Assembly: GCF_900188405.1 (NCBI RefSeq)
Contig: NZ_FZOF01000002.1
Coordinates: forward strand, 1-64,000
Reading direction: 5' to 3'
DNA length: 64,000 bases
Origin: Actinacidiphila glaucinigra
GTDB lineage: Bacteria > Actinomycetota > Actinomycetes > Streptomycetales > Streptomycetaceae
Below are positions 18,673-28,000 of the stretch, one piece after another. The notes below the pieces were generated by a model, which worked only from the letters and a program-made list of their open reading frames with translations, was not told the DNA's origin and did not search any database. The position numbers and the translations under genes were made by a program. How positions within the stretch are numbered: the stretch's first letter is position 1; each line of letters begins with the position of its first letter.

Positions 18673-18697
18673 CGCGGCGGACTGTCAGACTGTCCGC

Positions 18698-19669
18698 ATG
18701 CGAATCGTGGTACTGGCCGGCGGCATCGGAGGAGCCCGTTTCCTGCGCGGCCTGCAGGCGGCGGCACCGGAGGCGGACATCACCGTCATCGGCAACACCG
18801 GCGACGACATCCACCTGTTCGGCCTCAAGGTCTGCCCCGACCTGGACACCGTCATGTACACCCTCGGCGGCGGGATCCACGAGGAACAGGGCTGGGGCCG
18901 CGCCGACGAGACCTTCACGGTCAAGGAGGAACTGGCCGCCTACGGCGTGGGGCCCGAGTGGTTCGGTCTCGGCGACCGCGACTTCGCGACCCACATCGTG
19001 CGCACCCAGATGATCGGCGCGGGCTACCCGCTCAGCGCCGTCACCGAGGCGCTGTGCGCGCGCTGGAAGCCCGGCGTACGGCTGATCCCCATGACCGACG
19101 ACCGGATCGAGACGCACGTCGTCGTGGACGACCCGGACGCGGGCCCCGGCGGCGGGCGCAAGGCGGTCCACTTCCAGGAGTACTGGGTGCGGCTGCGGGC
19201 CTCCGTCCCGGCGTACGCGGTGCTGCCGGTCGGCGCGGAGGGCGCCAAGCCCGCGCCGGGCGTGCTGGAGGCGATCGGCGAGGCGGACGTGATCCTCTTC
19301 CCGCCGTCCAACCCGGTGGTGTCGGTCGGCACGATCCTGGCCGTCCCCGGCATCCGCGAGGCGATCGCCGAGGCGGGCGTGCCGGTGGTGGGCCTGTCCC
19401 CCATCGTCGGCGACGCCCCGGTGCGCGGCATGGCCGACAAGGTGCTGGCCGCGGTCGGCGTGGAGGCCACGGCGGCGGCGGTCGCCGCCCACTACGGCTC
19501 CGGGCTGCTGGACGGCTGGCTGGTCGACACCGTCGACGCCGGGTCGGTGGCGGAGGTCGAGGCCGCGGGCATCCGCTGCCGGGCCGTGCCCCTGATGATG
19601 ACGGACCTGGCGGCCACGACCGCGATGGCCCGCGAGGCGCTGACCCTGGCCGGGGAGGTGCGGGCGTGA
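18698..19669 (+). CDS. cofD: 2-phospho-L-lactate transferase (coenzyme F420 biosynthesis)
   Basis: A 323-residue enzyme (FbiA in mycobacteria) joining a phospholactyl-type donor (phosphoenolpyruvyl in actinobacteria) to Fo, giving (dehydro)F420-0. The N-terminal [16 protein letters not shown] loop, [25 protein letters not shown] and [14 protein letters not shown] are family hallmarks. The stop overlaps the next gene's start (GTGA), coupling it to cofE. F420 serves redox enzymes including those of antibiotic synthesis. Confidence 0.96.
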   Translation: MRIVVLAGGIGGARFLRGLQAAAPEADITVIGNTGDDIHLFGLKVCPDLDTVMYTLGGGIHEEQGWGRADETFTVKEELAAYGVGPEWFGLGDRDFATHIVRTQMIGAGYPLSAVTEALCARWKPGVRLIPMTDDRIETHVVVDDPDAGPGGGRKAVHFQEYWVRLRASVPAYAVLPVGAEGAKPAPGVLEAIGEADVILFPPSNPVVSVGTILAVPGIREAIAEAGVPVVGLSPIVGDAPVRGMADKVLAAVGVEATAAAVAAHYGSGLLDGWLVDTVDAGSVAEVEAAGIRCRAVPLMMTDLAATTAMAREALTLAGEVRA

Positions 19670-20970
19670 CCGTCTCCTACCACGTGTGGGCCGTCACCGG
19701 CATGCCCGAGGTCGAGCCCGGCGCCGACCTCGCGAAGCTCGTCGCGGCGAGCACGGCGGAACTGGCGGACGGCGACGTGCTCGTCGTCACCTCGAAGATC
19801 GTCAGCAAGGCCGAGGGACGCGTCCTGCGCGCCGCCGACCGCGAGGCGGCGATCGACGCCGAGACGGTGCGACTGGTCGCGCGGCGCGGGCCGACCCGGA
19901 TCGTGGAGACACGGCACGGCTTCGTCATGGCCGCGGCCGGCGTGGACGCCTCCAACACCGCCCCCGGCACGGTGCTGCTGCTGCCCGAGGACCCGGACGC
20001 CTCCGCCCGCGCCATCCGGGCGGGGCTGCGGGAAGCGCTCGGCGTCAACGTCGGCGTGGTCGTCACCGACACCTTCGGGCGGCCCTGGCGCGAGGGCCTG
20101 ACCGACGTCGCGATCGGCGCGGCCGGGCTGCGCGTACTGGACGACCTGCGGGGCGGGACCGACTCGCACGGCAACGAACTGGCCGTCACCGTCACGGCCC
20201 TGGCCGACGAACTCGCCGCGGCCGGGGACCTGGTGAAGGGCAAGTCCACCGGATCGCCCGTCGCCGTGGTCCGGGGACTGGAGCGCCTGGTGCTGCCCGC
20301 GCGGGACGACGGCGACGGCGGCCGCGCCCTCGTCCGGCCCGCCGCCAACGACATGTTCCGGCTGGGCACTTCGGAGGCCGTCCGCGAGGCCGTCTCCCTG
20401 CGGCGCACGATCCGAGACTTCACCGGCGAGCCCGTAGACGGCGCGGCCGTACGGCGTGCCGTGGCCCTCGCGGTCACCGCGCCGGCGCCGCACCACACGA
20501 CGCCGTGGCGCTTCGTGCTGCTGGAGTCGGAGCAGGCGCGGGTCCGGCTGTTGGACGCCATGCGCGACGCCTGGATCGCGGACCTGCGCCGCGACGGACG
20601 CAGCGAGGAGTCCATCGCCAAGCGCGTCCGGCGCGGCGACGTCCTGCGCCGCGCGCCGTACCTGGTGGTGCCCTGCCTGGTCGCCGACGGGGCGCACGAC
20701 TACCCGGACCCGCGGAGGTCCGCTGCCGAGCGCGAGATGTTCGTGGTCGCCATGGGCGCAGCCGTCGAGAACTTCCTGGTGGCGCTGGCCGGCGAGCAGT
20801 TGGGGTCGGCGTGGGTGTCGTCCACGATGTTCTGCCGCGACGTGGTGCGCGAGGTGCTGGACCTGCCGGAGGACTGGGACCCGATGGGTGCCGTCGCCAT
20901 CGGCCGGCCCGCCGTGCCGCCGAAGGAGCGGCCGGGCCGGAGCGCGGAAGCGTTCATCGAGGTGCGCTGA
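19666..20970 (+). CDS. cofE: Coenzyme F420-0:L-glutamate ligase fused to a nitroreductase-like domain (FbiB type)
   Basis: A 434-residue two-domain protein. Residues 1-240 are the GTP-dependent F420-0:gamma-glutamyl ligase ([46 protein letters not shown]). From about 245 a nitroreductase-family FMN domain begins with [13 protein letters not shown] and [15 protein letters not shown]. In mycobacterial FbiB the C-terminal domain reduces dehydro-F420-0 and supports polyglutamylation. The same is likely here, so one polypeptide completes F420. The GTG start overlaps the cofD stop. Confidence 0.95.
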   Translation: MTVSYHVWAVTGMPEVEPGADLAKLVAASTAELADGDVLVVTSKIVSKAEGRVLRAADREAAIDAETVRLVARRGPTRIVETRHGFVMAAAGVDASNTAPGTVLLLPEDPDASARAIRAGLREALGVNVGVVVTDTFGRPWREGLTDVAIGAAGLRVLDDLRGGTDSHGNELAVTVTALADELAAAGDLVKGKSTGSPVAVVRGLERLVLPARDDGDGGRALVRPAANDMFRLGTSEAVREAVSLRRTIRDFTGEPVDGAAVRRAVALAVTAPAPHHTTPWRFVLLESEQARVRLLDAMRDAWIADLRRDGRSEESIAKRVRRGDVLRRAPYLVVPCLVADGAHDYPDPRRSAAEREMFVVAMGAAVENFLVALAGEQLGSAWVSSTMFCRDVVREVLDLPEDWDPMGAVAIGRPAVPPKERPGRSAEAFIEVR

Positions 20971-21033
20971 GCGCGGGCACGGGTCCGTTCGCCGCCGAGA
21001 ATGGGGCCCCCGGCCCATGTGCCGTGAACTCAT

Positions 21034-21798
21034 GTGCCCGTGGCGGGTGTGAGCATCACCGTGTGTCTGCCGGGGGCGGCAGCCGACCGGGTGGACGAGG
21101 CGATCGCCGACGCGATGGCACCGTTCGAGATGGACGGCACACGGGAATGGCAGCTGGACATCTGGGACTCCTGGTACATCACCGGCGGCGGGGCGATGAG
21201 CGGAGGGTTCAACGTCCTGCCCGGCCATGAGCGGGATCCGAGGCTGATCCGGTCGCGCCGGTGGGACAGGAAGTCTGAAAGGCTTCCCAACGACTTCGGC
21301 TGGTGCGCGGGCGGGCCCCGTGAGCTCCTCGACTTCTCCGCGTCGCACGAGGAGGCACGCCGCCTGGCGGCGGTGGCGGGAACCGGCGGCCGAACTCCCC
21401 CGGCCGACCCGTGGCAGGTCTACCACGACCGCGCGGAAGCCGAGTTCAGGGCGTACAACCACAGGCAGGTCTCGGCGGACCACCGTGTTCAGCCCCTCGT
21501 GAAGTCCTTCGACGCCCATGTGAGGGCGTTGCCGAAAGAGCGCTATTGGTACCGGTTCCTCAACTTCTTCGACCCGGTCGTCGATGTGGGGCGCACCGAG
21601 CGCGAGACGTTCGTCGAGCAACAGGTCGCCTCGTCCCTGCGTACGCGCAACGTCCTCACGCGGAACTGCTGGTGGTACGAGGACGGCGGACCGGGGATCC
21701 ACGGGGAGTGCCACGGCCCCGCGGTCTGCCGGCGGAGCGGGAGAGCGTCGACGGCTACCTGCGGGACCTGCCCGGGGACACGCTCCTGGTCAACGTGA
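21034..21798 (+). CDS. Unknown protein, probable frameshift near the 3' end
   Basis: A 254-residue reading frame of unrecognised family (body includes WQLDIWDSWYITGGG, and WYRFLNFFDPVVDVG), soluble, with no signal peptide. The last ~30 residues in this frame are Arg/Ser/Thr/Cys-rich and unlike a natural ending. After about 21720 a -1 shift leads into ERESVDGYLRDLPGDTLLVN and a TAA at 21810-21812, which looks like the true C terminus. A single-base deletion (real or a sequencing error) is the simplest reading. Starts are GTGs at 21034, 21040 or 21049. It lies alone between the F420 genes and a convergent DNA glycosylase. Confidence 0.55.
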   Translation: MPVAGVSITVCLPGAAADRVDEAIADAMAPFEMDGTREWQLDIWDSWYITGGGAMSGGFNVLPGHERDPRLIRSRRWDRKSERLPNDFGWCAGGPRELLDFSASHEEARRLAAVAGTGGRTPPADPWQVYHDRAEAEFRAYNHRQVSADHRVQPLVKSFDAHVRALPKERYWYRFLNFFDPVVDVGRTERETFVEQQVASSLRTRNVLTRNCWWYEDGGPGIHGECHGPAVCRRSGRASTATCGTCPGTRSWST

Positions 21799-21849
21799 AG
21801 TGCCACGTGTAACACGGCGGGAGACCCAGGGCGCGCCTCGCAGGCACCG

Positions 21850-22827
21850 TCACAGCGGCACGATGTTGCCCGGCGCCATGCGCGGGGCGCGGCGTGGGGG
21901 GCGGCGGCCGGTGAGGAGGATGAGGCGGGCGGCGCGGTGGCGCTGCCCGGCGTAGGGCTCGAGGAGTTCGAGCATGGCGGCGTCGTCGGAGCGGTGGGCA
22001 CCGGTGAGGGCGTAGCCGACGGTGTGCGGCAGGTGGAGGTCGCCGACCGTGATCGCGTCGGGGTCTCCGTTGCTGCGCTGCAGGGTCTCGGCCGCGGTCC
22101 AGGGGCCGATGCCGGGGACGGCCTGGAGGCGGGCGAGGGCGTCGGCGGGGGCGAGGGCGGTGGCCTGCTCCATGCGGGCGGCGGCGCGGGCGGCCCGGAC
22201 CGCGGCGGCGGAGCGCTTTCCGTCGACGTTGGCGCGGTGCCACTCCCAGGAGGGGATCATCGCCCAGCCGCGGGCGTCGGGCATGACCCGCATGCGCAGT
22301 TCCTCGCCGGGGCCGGGGGCGGGCTCGCCGAAGCGCCACAGCAGGACCCGCCAGGAGCGGTAGGCCTCGTCGGCGGTGACCTTCTGCTCGAGGATCGCCG
22401 GGATCAGGGACTCCAGCACCAGGCCGGTACGGGTCAGCCGCAGACCGGGGTTGCGCCGCTGCGCCTCGTGGACGACGCGGTGCCGGGCGGTGAAGGCGCC
22501 GGGGTCGTCGGCGTCGCCGAGCAGGGCGGGGAGGCGGTCCAGCAGCCACTCGGCGCCGGGGCCCCAGGCCTCGGCCTCGATCTCGCCGCCGGAGGGGCGG
22601 GCGACGCGCAGGGTGCCGGGGCCCTCGGGGGTGCGCGAGGCGCGGTAGACCGCGCGGTCGGCGCCGACGCGGAACGCGGGGTCGCCGGGGCCGCGGCGCA
22701 GGGGGCCGAGCGTCAGGCCGAGGTCCAGGGGGCCGCGCGGGGTCCAGCGGCGGGTGCGGCCGGGTGTGCGGGGGCCGGGGACGCGGCCGGCCGCGGCGCG
22801 CAGGAGTCGGGTCTGCTCGGGATGCAC
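21850..22827 (-). CDS. DNA-3-methyladenine glycosylase family (AlkA-like, HhH-GPD)
   Basis: A 325-residue base-excision repair enzyme. The helix-hairpin-helix and following Gly/Pro region is LQAVPGIGPWTAAETLQRS (about residue 235), and a catalytic-type Asp follows in GDPDAITVGDLHLP. Upstream is ESLIPAILEQKVTADEAYRSW, the typical AlkA-fold segment. Start is GTG at 22827. It should remove alkylated purines, leaving abasic sites. It converges with the frameshifted gene and follows manC after a terminator. Confidence 0.85.
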   Translation of the reverse strand: MHPEQTRLLRAAAGRVPGPRTPGRTRRWTPRGPLDLGLTLGPLRRGPGDPAFRVGADRAVYRASRTPEGPGTLRVARPSGGEIEAEAWGPGAEWLLDRLPALLGDADDPGAFTARHRVVHEAQRRNPGLRLTRTGLVLESLIPAILEQKVTADEAYRSWRVLLWRFGEPAPGPGEELRMRVMPDARGWAMIPSWEWHRANVDGKRSAAAVRAARAAARMEQATALAPADALARLQAVPGIGPWTAAETLQRSNGDPDAITVGDLHLPHTVGYALTGAHRSDDAAMLELLEPYAGQRHRAARLILLTGRRPPRRAPRMAPGNIVPL

Positions 22828-22878
22828 CCTCCGAGCCTACGGTGTGCCCCGCCGGGCTTCCGGGCTTCCTGGTTTCCG

Positions 22879-22907
22879 GGCCGGTGGGCGGCGTGCGCCC
22901 ACCGGCC
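22879..22907 (-). terminator. Terminator hairpin downstream of manC-like gene
   Basis: A perfect 12-bp stem (22879-22890 with 22896-22907) and 5-nt loop lie 14 nt past the stop at 22921 and before the glycosylase start on the same strand. Confidence 0.7.
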
Positions 22908-22920
22908 GGGCCCGCGGCGG

Positions 22921-24003
22921 CTACTGGTCGGAGGAGAAGCGGACCGCCCCGTCCGGGATGACCGCGCCGCACCAGATGCGCACGCCGTGCCGCAGTTCGT
23001 TGCCCGCGCCGATGTGCGCGCCGTCGCCGATGACCGATCCGTGGACGACGGTGCGCTCGCCGATGACCGCGCCGGCGCCGATGAGGGAGTCCACGACGGT
23101 CGCGCCGGGGTGGACGACGGCGCCCGCCAGGATCGTGCTGCCCTCGACGACCGCTCCGGCGCCGATCACGGCGCCCGCGGAGACGGCGGTGCCGCCGGTC
23201 AGCTTGGCGTCGTCGGCGATCCGGGCGCCCTCCAGGACGAGGCGTTCGCCGCAGCGGCCGGGGACGGCCGGGGAGGGCGCGTGGCCGAGGACGAGGTCCG
23301 CGGAGCCGCGGACGAAGGCGTGCGGGGTGCCGAGGTCGAGCCAGTACGTGGAGTCGACCATGCCCTGCAGATGGGCGCCGTCGGCGAGCAGCCCGGGGAA
23401 GGTCTCGCGCTCGACGGAGACGGCGCGGCCGGTGGGGATGGAGTCGATGACGGAACGGTCGAAGACGTAGGCGCCCGCGTTGATCTGGTCGGTGACGATC
23501 TCCTCGGGCGTCTCCGGCTTCTCCAGGAACGCGGTGACGCGGCCGGTGGCGTCGGTCGGCACGAGCCCGAAGGCGCGCGGGTCCTCGACCCGGGTCAGGT
23601 GGAGGGAGACGTCGGCGCCCGAGTCGCGGTGGGTGGCGACGAGGCCGGCGATGTCGAGGCCGGTGAGGATGTCCCCGTTGAAGACCAGGACCGGGTCGCC
23701 GGGCGCGGAGTCCAGTCGGTCGGCGACGTTGCGGATGGCGCCGCCGGTGCCGAGCGGCTCGTCCTCGGTGACGTACTCCAGGCGCAGCCCCAGCGCGGAC
23801 CCGTCGCCGAAGTGCGGCTCGAAGACCTCGGCCAGGTAGGAGGTCGCCAGGACGATGTGCTCGACGCCCGCCGCGCGTGCCCGGGCCAACTGGTGGGTGA
23901 GGAACGGGACACCGGCCGCGGGGACCATCGGCTTGGGGGTGTGCACCGTCAGGGGGCGCAACCTGGTGCCCTTGCCGCCGACCAAGAGGATCGCTTCAGT
24001 CAC
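22921..24003 (-). CDS. manC: Mannose-1-phosphate guanylyltransferase (GDP-mannose pyrophosphorylase)
   Basis: A 360-residue nucleotidyltransferase. The N-terminal ILLVGGKGTRLRPLTVHTPKP is the NTP-binding signature and FNGDILTG is the metal-binding segment. From about residue 245 the C terminus is made of hexapeptide-like repeats (GAVIGAGAVVEGSTILAG), a left-handed beta helix. This architecture fits GDP-mannose pyrophosphorylases of actinobacteria; a UDP- or dTDP-sugar specificity cannot be excluded by eye. Together with manA and manB it completes GDP-mannose synthesis. GTG start at 24003; mycobacteria have the equivalent gene beside the fbiAB block. Confidence 0.85.
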   Translation of the reverse strand: MTEAILLVGGKGTRLRPLTVHTPKPMVPAAGVPFLTHQLARARAAGVEHIVLATSYLAEVFEPHFGDGSALGLRLEYVTEDEPLGTGGAIRNVADRLDSAPGDPVLVFNGDILTGLDIAGLVATHRDSGADVSLHLTRVEDPRAFGLVPTDATGRVTAFLEKPETPEEIVTDQINAGAYVFDRSVIDSIPTGRAVSVERETFPGLLADGAHLQGMVDSTYWLDLGTPHAFVRGSADLVLGHAPSPAVPGRCGERLVLEGARIADDAKLTGGTAVSAGAVIGAGAVVEGSTILAGAVVHPGATVVDSLIGAGAVIGERTVVHGSVIGDGAHIGAGNELRHGVRIWCGAVIPDGAVRFSSDQ

Positions 24004-24067
24004 CTGTTTTTGTCTCCGCTTCCTGGCGGGCCGAACGAATGAGCGGCCAATCCTATGCAGGGGGCGA

Positions 24068-25642
24068 TCAGCGGCCCTGGAGCCCCGCCGCGGTGCGGCG
24101 GATGATGCCGAGATCGTCGTACAGCTCCGTTCCTGGGCATTGCGTGTTGAATCCGTCCCGGTGGCCCGAGATGACGTTCATGCGGACCCGCGTACCCTTC
24201 GGGTACCTGTTGCTCCCTCCGGACACCAGATATGTCATGCCCTCCGGGTTGTGGCCGTAAATTCCGAGTTTCCACGCGGCGAGCCCGGCGACGGCCGACA
24301 GGGCCTCGCGGCTGGGCTCGTCCTCGGAGTAGTCGCCGAGCACGGCGATGCCCATGGTGTGCTCGTTGAAGCCGAGGGTGTGCGCGCCGAAGACGGCCTT
24401 GGAGACGCCGCCGCTGCGGCCTTCGTAGATGTTTCCGCACTTGTCGACGAGGAAGTTGTAGCCGATGTCGCGCCAGCCGCTGCTCTTGACGTGGTAGCGG
24501 TAGATACCGCGGATGACCGAGGGGGAGTCGGAGCACTCGTAGTCGTTGCCGGTGGCGGTGTGGTGGACGAAGACCGCGCTGATGGCGTCGGTGAAATCCG
24601 AGTCCTCGTTGCGCAGTTGCTCGTCGGCGCCCCAGCCGAAGCGGGTGACGATGCGGGGGCGCCCACCGGTGAAGCGCTGCCCGGTGAGGGCCTCGGTCTG
24701 GGACCGGCTGAGCGCGGGGACGAAGGGGGACTCGACCGGGGTGCCCGAGGTGTCGGCCGGGTCGGCTGCGTTGTCGGTGGTGGTGCCGTCCTGCCGGCCG
24801 CCGCCGAGCGGATAGCCGCCCTCGCTGGGGCCGACACCGTCGAAGGGGTCGCCGCTGTCGGAGGGGTCGCCGCCGGAAGGGTCAGCGCCGCCGGAAGGGC
24901 CATCGCTCTCGGCGGGCTCGCCGCCGCCGGAGGGCTCCCCCGGGAAGGCGCCGTCGCCGGCGGGGCCGTCTGCCGTACCGTCACCGCGCTGGATGCCGCC
25001 GCCCGGACCGGCGGGGCCGGGGTCCAACGCGGCGTCGGGGTCGAGGTAGCTGCCCCCCAGGTCGCCGGAGCCGTCACCGAGGCCGTCACCCGGTTCGTCG
25101 CCGGGGTCGACCATCTCCAGCCGCAGCCCCTTGGGCAGGCCCGGCTGCACCCCGCGCCTGCTGCCGGCGGGCGCCTCGGGCACGACCCGCACCTCGATCC
25201 CGTCGGAACGTCCGACCCACAGCGGGGAGGTCGAGCCGCGCACCGCGGAGGCCGAGCCCTCGGACGAGCCGGCGTCGGGGGCGTCGTCGCTGTGCGCCTC
25301 GACGGTGCGCCACTTCGACCAGGTGCCGGTGCCGGTGGCGCGGGTCCTGACCTGGACGGTGCCCCGCAGGTCGGTGCCGACGTCGTCCCAGGTGATGCCG
25401 ACCATGGAGAAGGGCCGCACGGCGCGGGCCGGCAGCCCCTGGGAGAGTGGGGTGCCGATGACACGGCCGGACGTGGCGAGCGGGGCCAGCGGAAGGGTTC
25501 GGGTGGCGCCGGGGGACGTGTCGGGGCCGGCAGCCCGCACCGGCGTGTGAACGGTGGCGGTGGCACCGGAGGGGAAGGCGAGCGGCAGGGCGAGGGCAGC
25601 CATGCACGCCGCGGAGATCGACGTCGCAAGAAGTGCACGCAT
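24068..25642 (-). CDS. Secreted PGRP/amidase_2-domain protein (N-acetylmuramoyl-L-alanine amidase)
   Basis: A 524-residue exported protein. Residues 1-30 form a signal peptide ending near AFPSGATA. An N-terminal beta-rich region (to about 165) carries WSKWRTV. A long low-complexity Gly/Asp/Ser/Pro linker follows (about 180-310). The C-terminal PGRP domain starts at GWGADEQLR, with zinc-site His in AVFVHHTAT, the substrate groove IGYNFLVDKCGNIYEGR, and HRDGFNTQCPG. It likely cleaves the amide between MurNAc and L-Ala in peptidoglycan. It lies divergent from the TIGR03089 gene and next to manC. Confidence 0.92.
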   Translation of the reverse strand: MRALLATSISAACMAALALPLAFPSGATATVHTPVRAAGPDTSPGATRTLPLAPLATSGRVIGTPLSQGLPARAVRPFSMVGITWDDVGTDLRGTVQVRTRATGTGTWSKWRTVEAHSDDAPDAGSSEGSASAVRGSTSPLWVGRSDGIEVRVVPEAPAGSRRGVQPGLPKGLRLEMVDPGDEPGDGLGDGSGDLGGSYLDPDAALDPGPAGPGGGIQRGDGTADGPAGDGAFPGEPSGGGEPAESDGPSGGADPSGGDPSDSGDPFDGVGPSEGGYPLGGGRQDGTTTDNAADPADTSGTPVESPFVPALSRSQTEALTGQRFTGGRPRIVTRFGWGADEQLRNEDSDFTDAISAVFVHHTATGNDYECSDSPSVIRGIYRYHVKSSGWRDIGYNFLVDKCGNIYEGRSGGVSKAVFGAHTLGFNEHTMGIAVLGDYSEDEPSREALSAVAGLAAWKLGIYGHNPEGMTYLVSGGSNRYPKGTRVRMNVISGHRDGFNTQCPGTELYDDLGIIRRTAAGLQGR

Positions 25643-25758
25643 GGGATGAACAGTTACATAACGCCCCAGAACGCGCAGCCGGGATCTGACGGGCTGTCCC
25701 CTTCTGCCGGGTCATCAGCGGCGCCCGCGACGCCGCCGCCTGACGTAGCCTGGGCCGC

Positions 25759-26511
25759 GTGACATCGACTGCCCGCACACCCGCCGACCTGCTGCGTTCC
25801 GCGCTCTCGGCGGACCCCGCCCGGCCCCTGGTCACCTTCTACGACGACGCCACCGGCGAACGCGTCGAACTGTCGGTGGCCACCTTCGGCAACTGGGTGG
25901 CCAAGACCGCCAACCTCATCCAGGACGAACTGGGCGCCCAGCCGGGTGACCGGGCGGCGCTGCTGCTGCCGGCGCACTGGCAGACCGCGGTATGGGTGCT
26001 CGCCTGCTTCTCCACCGGCGTGGTCGTGGTGCCCGGGGGCGACCCGGGCCGTGCCGACCTCGTGGTGTCCGGCCCGGACACGCTGGAGGAGGCCCGCGCC
26101 TGCTCCGGCGATCGGGTCGCGCTGGCACTGCGCCCGCTGGGCGGCCGCTTCCCGCAGCCGCCGGAGGGGTTCCTCGACTACGCGGTCGAGGTGCCCTCCC
26201 AGGGCGACCGCTTCGTCCCGTACGCGCCGGTGGACGCGGACGCGCCGGCGCTGGAGCTGCCGGGCGGGGAGGAGCTCACCGGTGCGGAGGTGACCGGGCG
26301 GGCCCGGGCGTCCGCCGCGGCCCTGGGGCTGACGGCCGGGGCGCGGCTGCTGTCCGGCCGGCCGTACGACGACTGGGACGGTCTGGCCGCCGGGTTGCTG
26401 GCGCCGCTGGCGGCCGGCGCCTCCGTGGTGCTCTGCCGCAATCTGGACCGGCTTCCCCCCGCCGACCTGGACAAACGCCGGGAGAGCGAGCGGGTGACCC
26501 ACACGGCGTAG
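25759..26511 (+). CDS. TIGR03089 family protein
   Basis: A 250-residue soluble protein starting (GTG) TSTARTPADLLRSALSADPARPL. It resembles the N-terminal part of AMP-dependent acyl-CoA synthetases (TYDDATGERVELS-type segment, here TFYDDATGERVELSVATF, then GDRAALLLPAHWQTAVW), but is far too short and lacks the adenylate-forming core. It is a known actinobacterial family of unknown role, usually next to the LCP genes. No catalysis is expected. Confidence 0.85.
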   Translation: MTSTARTPADLLRSALSADPARPLVTFYDDATGERVELSVATFGNWVAKTANLIQDELGAQPGDRAALLLPAHWQTAVWVLACFSTGVVVVPGGDPGRADLVVSGPDTLEEARACSGDRVALALRPLGGRFPQPPEGFLDYAVEVPSQGDRFVPYAPVDADAPALELPGGEELTGAEVTGRARASAAALGLTAGARLLSGRPYDDWDGLAAGLLAPLAAGASVVLCRNLDRLPPADLDKRRESERVTHTA

Positions 26512-26548
26512 CCGGGCGCCCGGCCCACCGCCTCCGGCAGTCTCGGAC

Positions 26549-26588
26549 GGAATTGAACAACTCCGCACAACCGAGGGCGGGATTGAAC
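26549..26588 (+). repeat. Two direct GGRATTGAAC repeats upstream of the first LCP gene
   Basis: GGAATTGAAC (26549-26558) and GGGATTGAAC (26579-26588) lie 30 nt apart, about 60-90 nt before the first LCP start. A third copy, GGGATTGAAC at 27873-27882, overlaps the stop of that gene ahead of the second LCP gene. They could be operator or -35 elements; no clear -10 follows. Confidence 0.35.
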
Positions 26589-26641
26589 GGTCTTTATAGG
26601 TGACCTGATCATCAGCAGCACCTGTAAGGACGGGACCGGAC

Positions 26642-27880
26642 GTGACCACGCCAGCCGATTCGCCGGAAGCCGAGGACACCCCTCCCGCAGCGGACGCCCC
26701 TCCCGCCGCGGCCCCGCCGAGGAAGCGCCGCCGCACCTGGCTGCGCGTCCTCGCCGTGGTCGTCTCCCTGGTGCTGCTGGCCGGGGCCGGGGTCTCCTGG
26801 TACCTCTACAAGCAGCTCGACGGGAACATCCGGACGGACACGGACACCGCCCACGAGCTGATGCGGGTGAAGTCCGAGCGGCCCAAGGTGCTGCCCGAGG
26901 CGACCACCGCCGAGAACATCCTGCTGCTCGGTTCGGACAACCGCGGCGACGGCAACGGCAAGTACGGCCAGGACACTGGCACCCAGCGCTCGGACACGGC
27001 GATACTGCTGCACCTGGCCGCCGACCGGAAGAGCGCGACGGCGGTCAGCCTGCCGCGCGACCTGATGGTCGACATCCCCTCCTGCCGGCGGTCCGACGGC
27101 AGCATGACCGGCCCCCAGCTCGCCCAGTTCAACTGGGCGTTCGAGTTCGGGGGCACCGCCTGCGCGATCCGTACGGTGGAGAAGCTGACCGGCATCCGCG
27201 TCGACCACCACCTCGTGGTGGACTTCAACGGCTTCAAGAAGATGGTCGACGCGGTCGACGGCGTCGAGGTCTGCGTGCCGCACGCCGTGCACGACCAGGA
27301 CGCGCACCTGGACCTGGAGGCCGGCCGCCAGGTGCTGAAGGGTGAGCAGGCCCTGGGCTACGTCCGCGCCCGCAAGGGCATCGGCGACGGCAGCGACACC
27401 CAGCGGATGGACCGCCAGCAGCAGTTCCTCGCCTCCCTGGTGCAGAAGGTCGACTCCACGGGGGTGTTGCTCAACCCCACCAAGCTCTACCCGCTGCTGG
27501 ACGCCGCGACCTCCTCGCTCACCGCGGACGAGGGCCTCGACTCGCTGGCCGAGCTGTACGAACTGGCGCAGAGCCTGCGCAAGACGCCCACCGACCAGGT
27601 GCGTTTCCTCACCGTGCCGCGGCGCCCCTACACGGCCGACCCCAACCGTGACGAGCTGGTGCAGCCCGCCGCGGACGAACTGTTCACGACCCTGCGCGAG
27701 GACGGGCAGGTGACGGTCGAGGGGGACGAGGACTCCGCTTCCGGCTCCGCCCGCCCGACGGACGGCGGAACCTCCACCGCCCCTCCGGCATCTCCCACAC
27801 CGTCGGGCTCGGCGAGCGCCTCCCCCTCGTACCGCGGCACCACCGCCGACCGCGATGTGTGCGACGGCAGTGGGGATTGA
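26642..27880 (+). CDS. LCP family glycopolymer transferase (LCP-1)
   Basis: A 412-residue type II membrane protein. The cytoplasmic tail (1-30) is Pro/Ala-rich, the membrane helix spans about 33-54 (LRVLAVVVSLVLLAGAGVSWYL), and the LytR-CpsA-Psr domain covers about 90-260. Key family motifs seen are LLLGSDNRG, RSDTAILLHL, VSLPRDLMVDIP and the Arg-rich DRQQQF. LCP proteins transfer lipid-linked polymers (teichoic acids, arabinogalactan, capsules) to peptidoglycan. The C terminus lacks a LytR_C domain and ends in a Ser/Pro/Thr-rich tail with DVCDG. It has four extracytoplasmic cysteines. GTG start; first of a run of seven LCP genes. Confidence 0.92.
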   Translation: MTTPADSPEAEDTPPAADAPPAAAPPRKRRRTWLRVLAVVVSLVLLAGAGVSWYLYKQLDGNIRTDTDTAHELMRVKSERPKVLPEATTAENILLLGSDNRGDGNGKYGQDTGTQRSDTAILLHLAADRKSATAVSLPRDLMVDIPSCRRSDGSMTGPQLAQFNWAFEFGGTACAIRTVEKLTGIRVDHHLVVDFNGFKKMVDAVDGVEVCVPHAVHDQDAHLDLEAGRQVLKGEQALGYVRARKGIGDGSDTQRMDRQQQFLASLVQKVDSTGVLLNPTKLYPLLDAATSSLTADEGLDSLAELYELAQSLRKTPTDQVRFLTVPRRPYTADPNRDELVQPAADELFTTLREDGQVTVEGDEDSASGSARPTDGGTSTAPPASPTPSGSASASPSYRGTTADRDVCDGSGD

Positions 27881-28000
27881 ACAGTTTGTCCAGTTGTAGG
27901 GGAGCGGAATTTGTCAGCCGCGGACGTAGACGCTGAACTGTGGGGTTAGTGTGAGCGATCCGGCCTGTTGCAGCGGCCGAGACGGAGGACTCGATCGACC

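Noticed and set aside
26512..26641. Candidate -10 boxes near the GGRATTGAAC repeats (TTTATA at about 26592)
   Set aside because: Spacing from the nearest -35-like TTGAAC is too short for a standard promoter.
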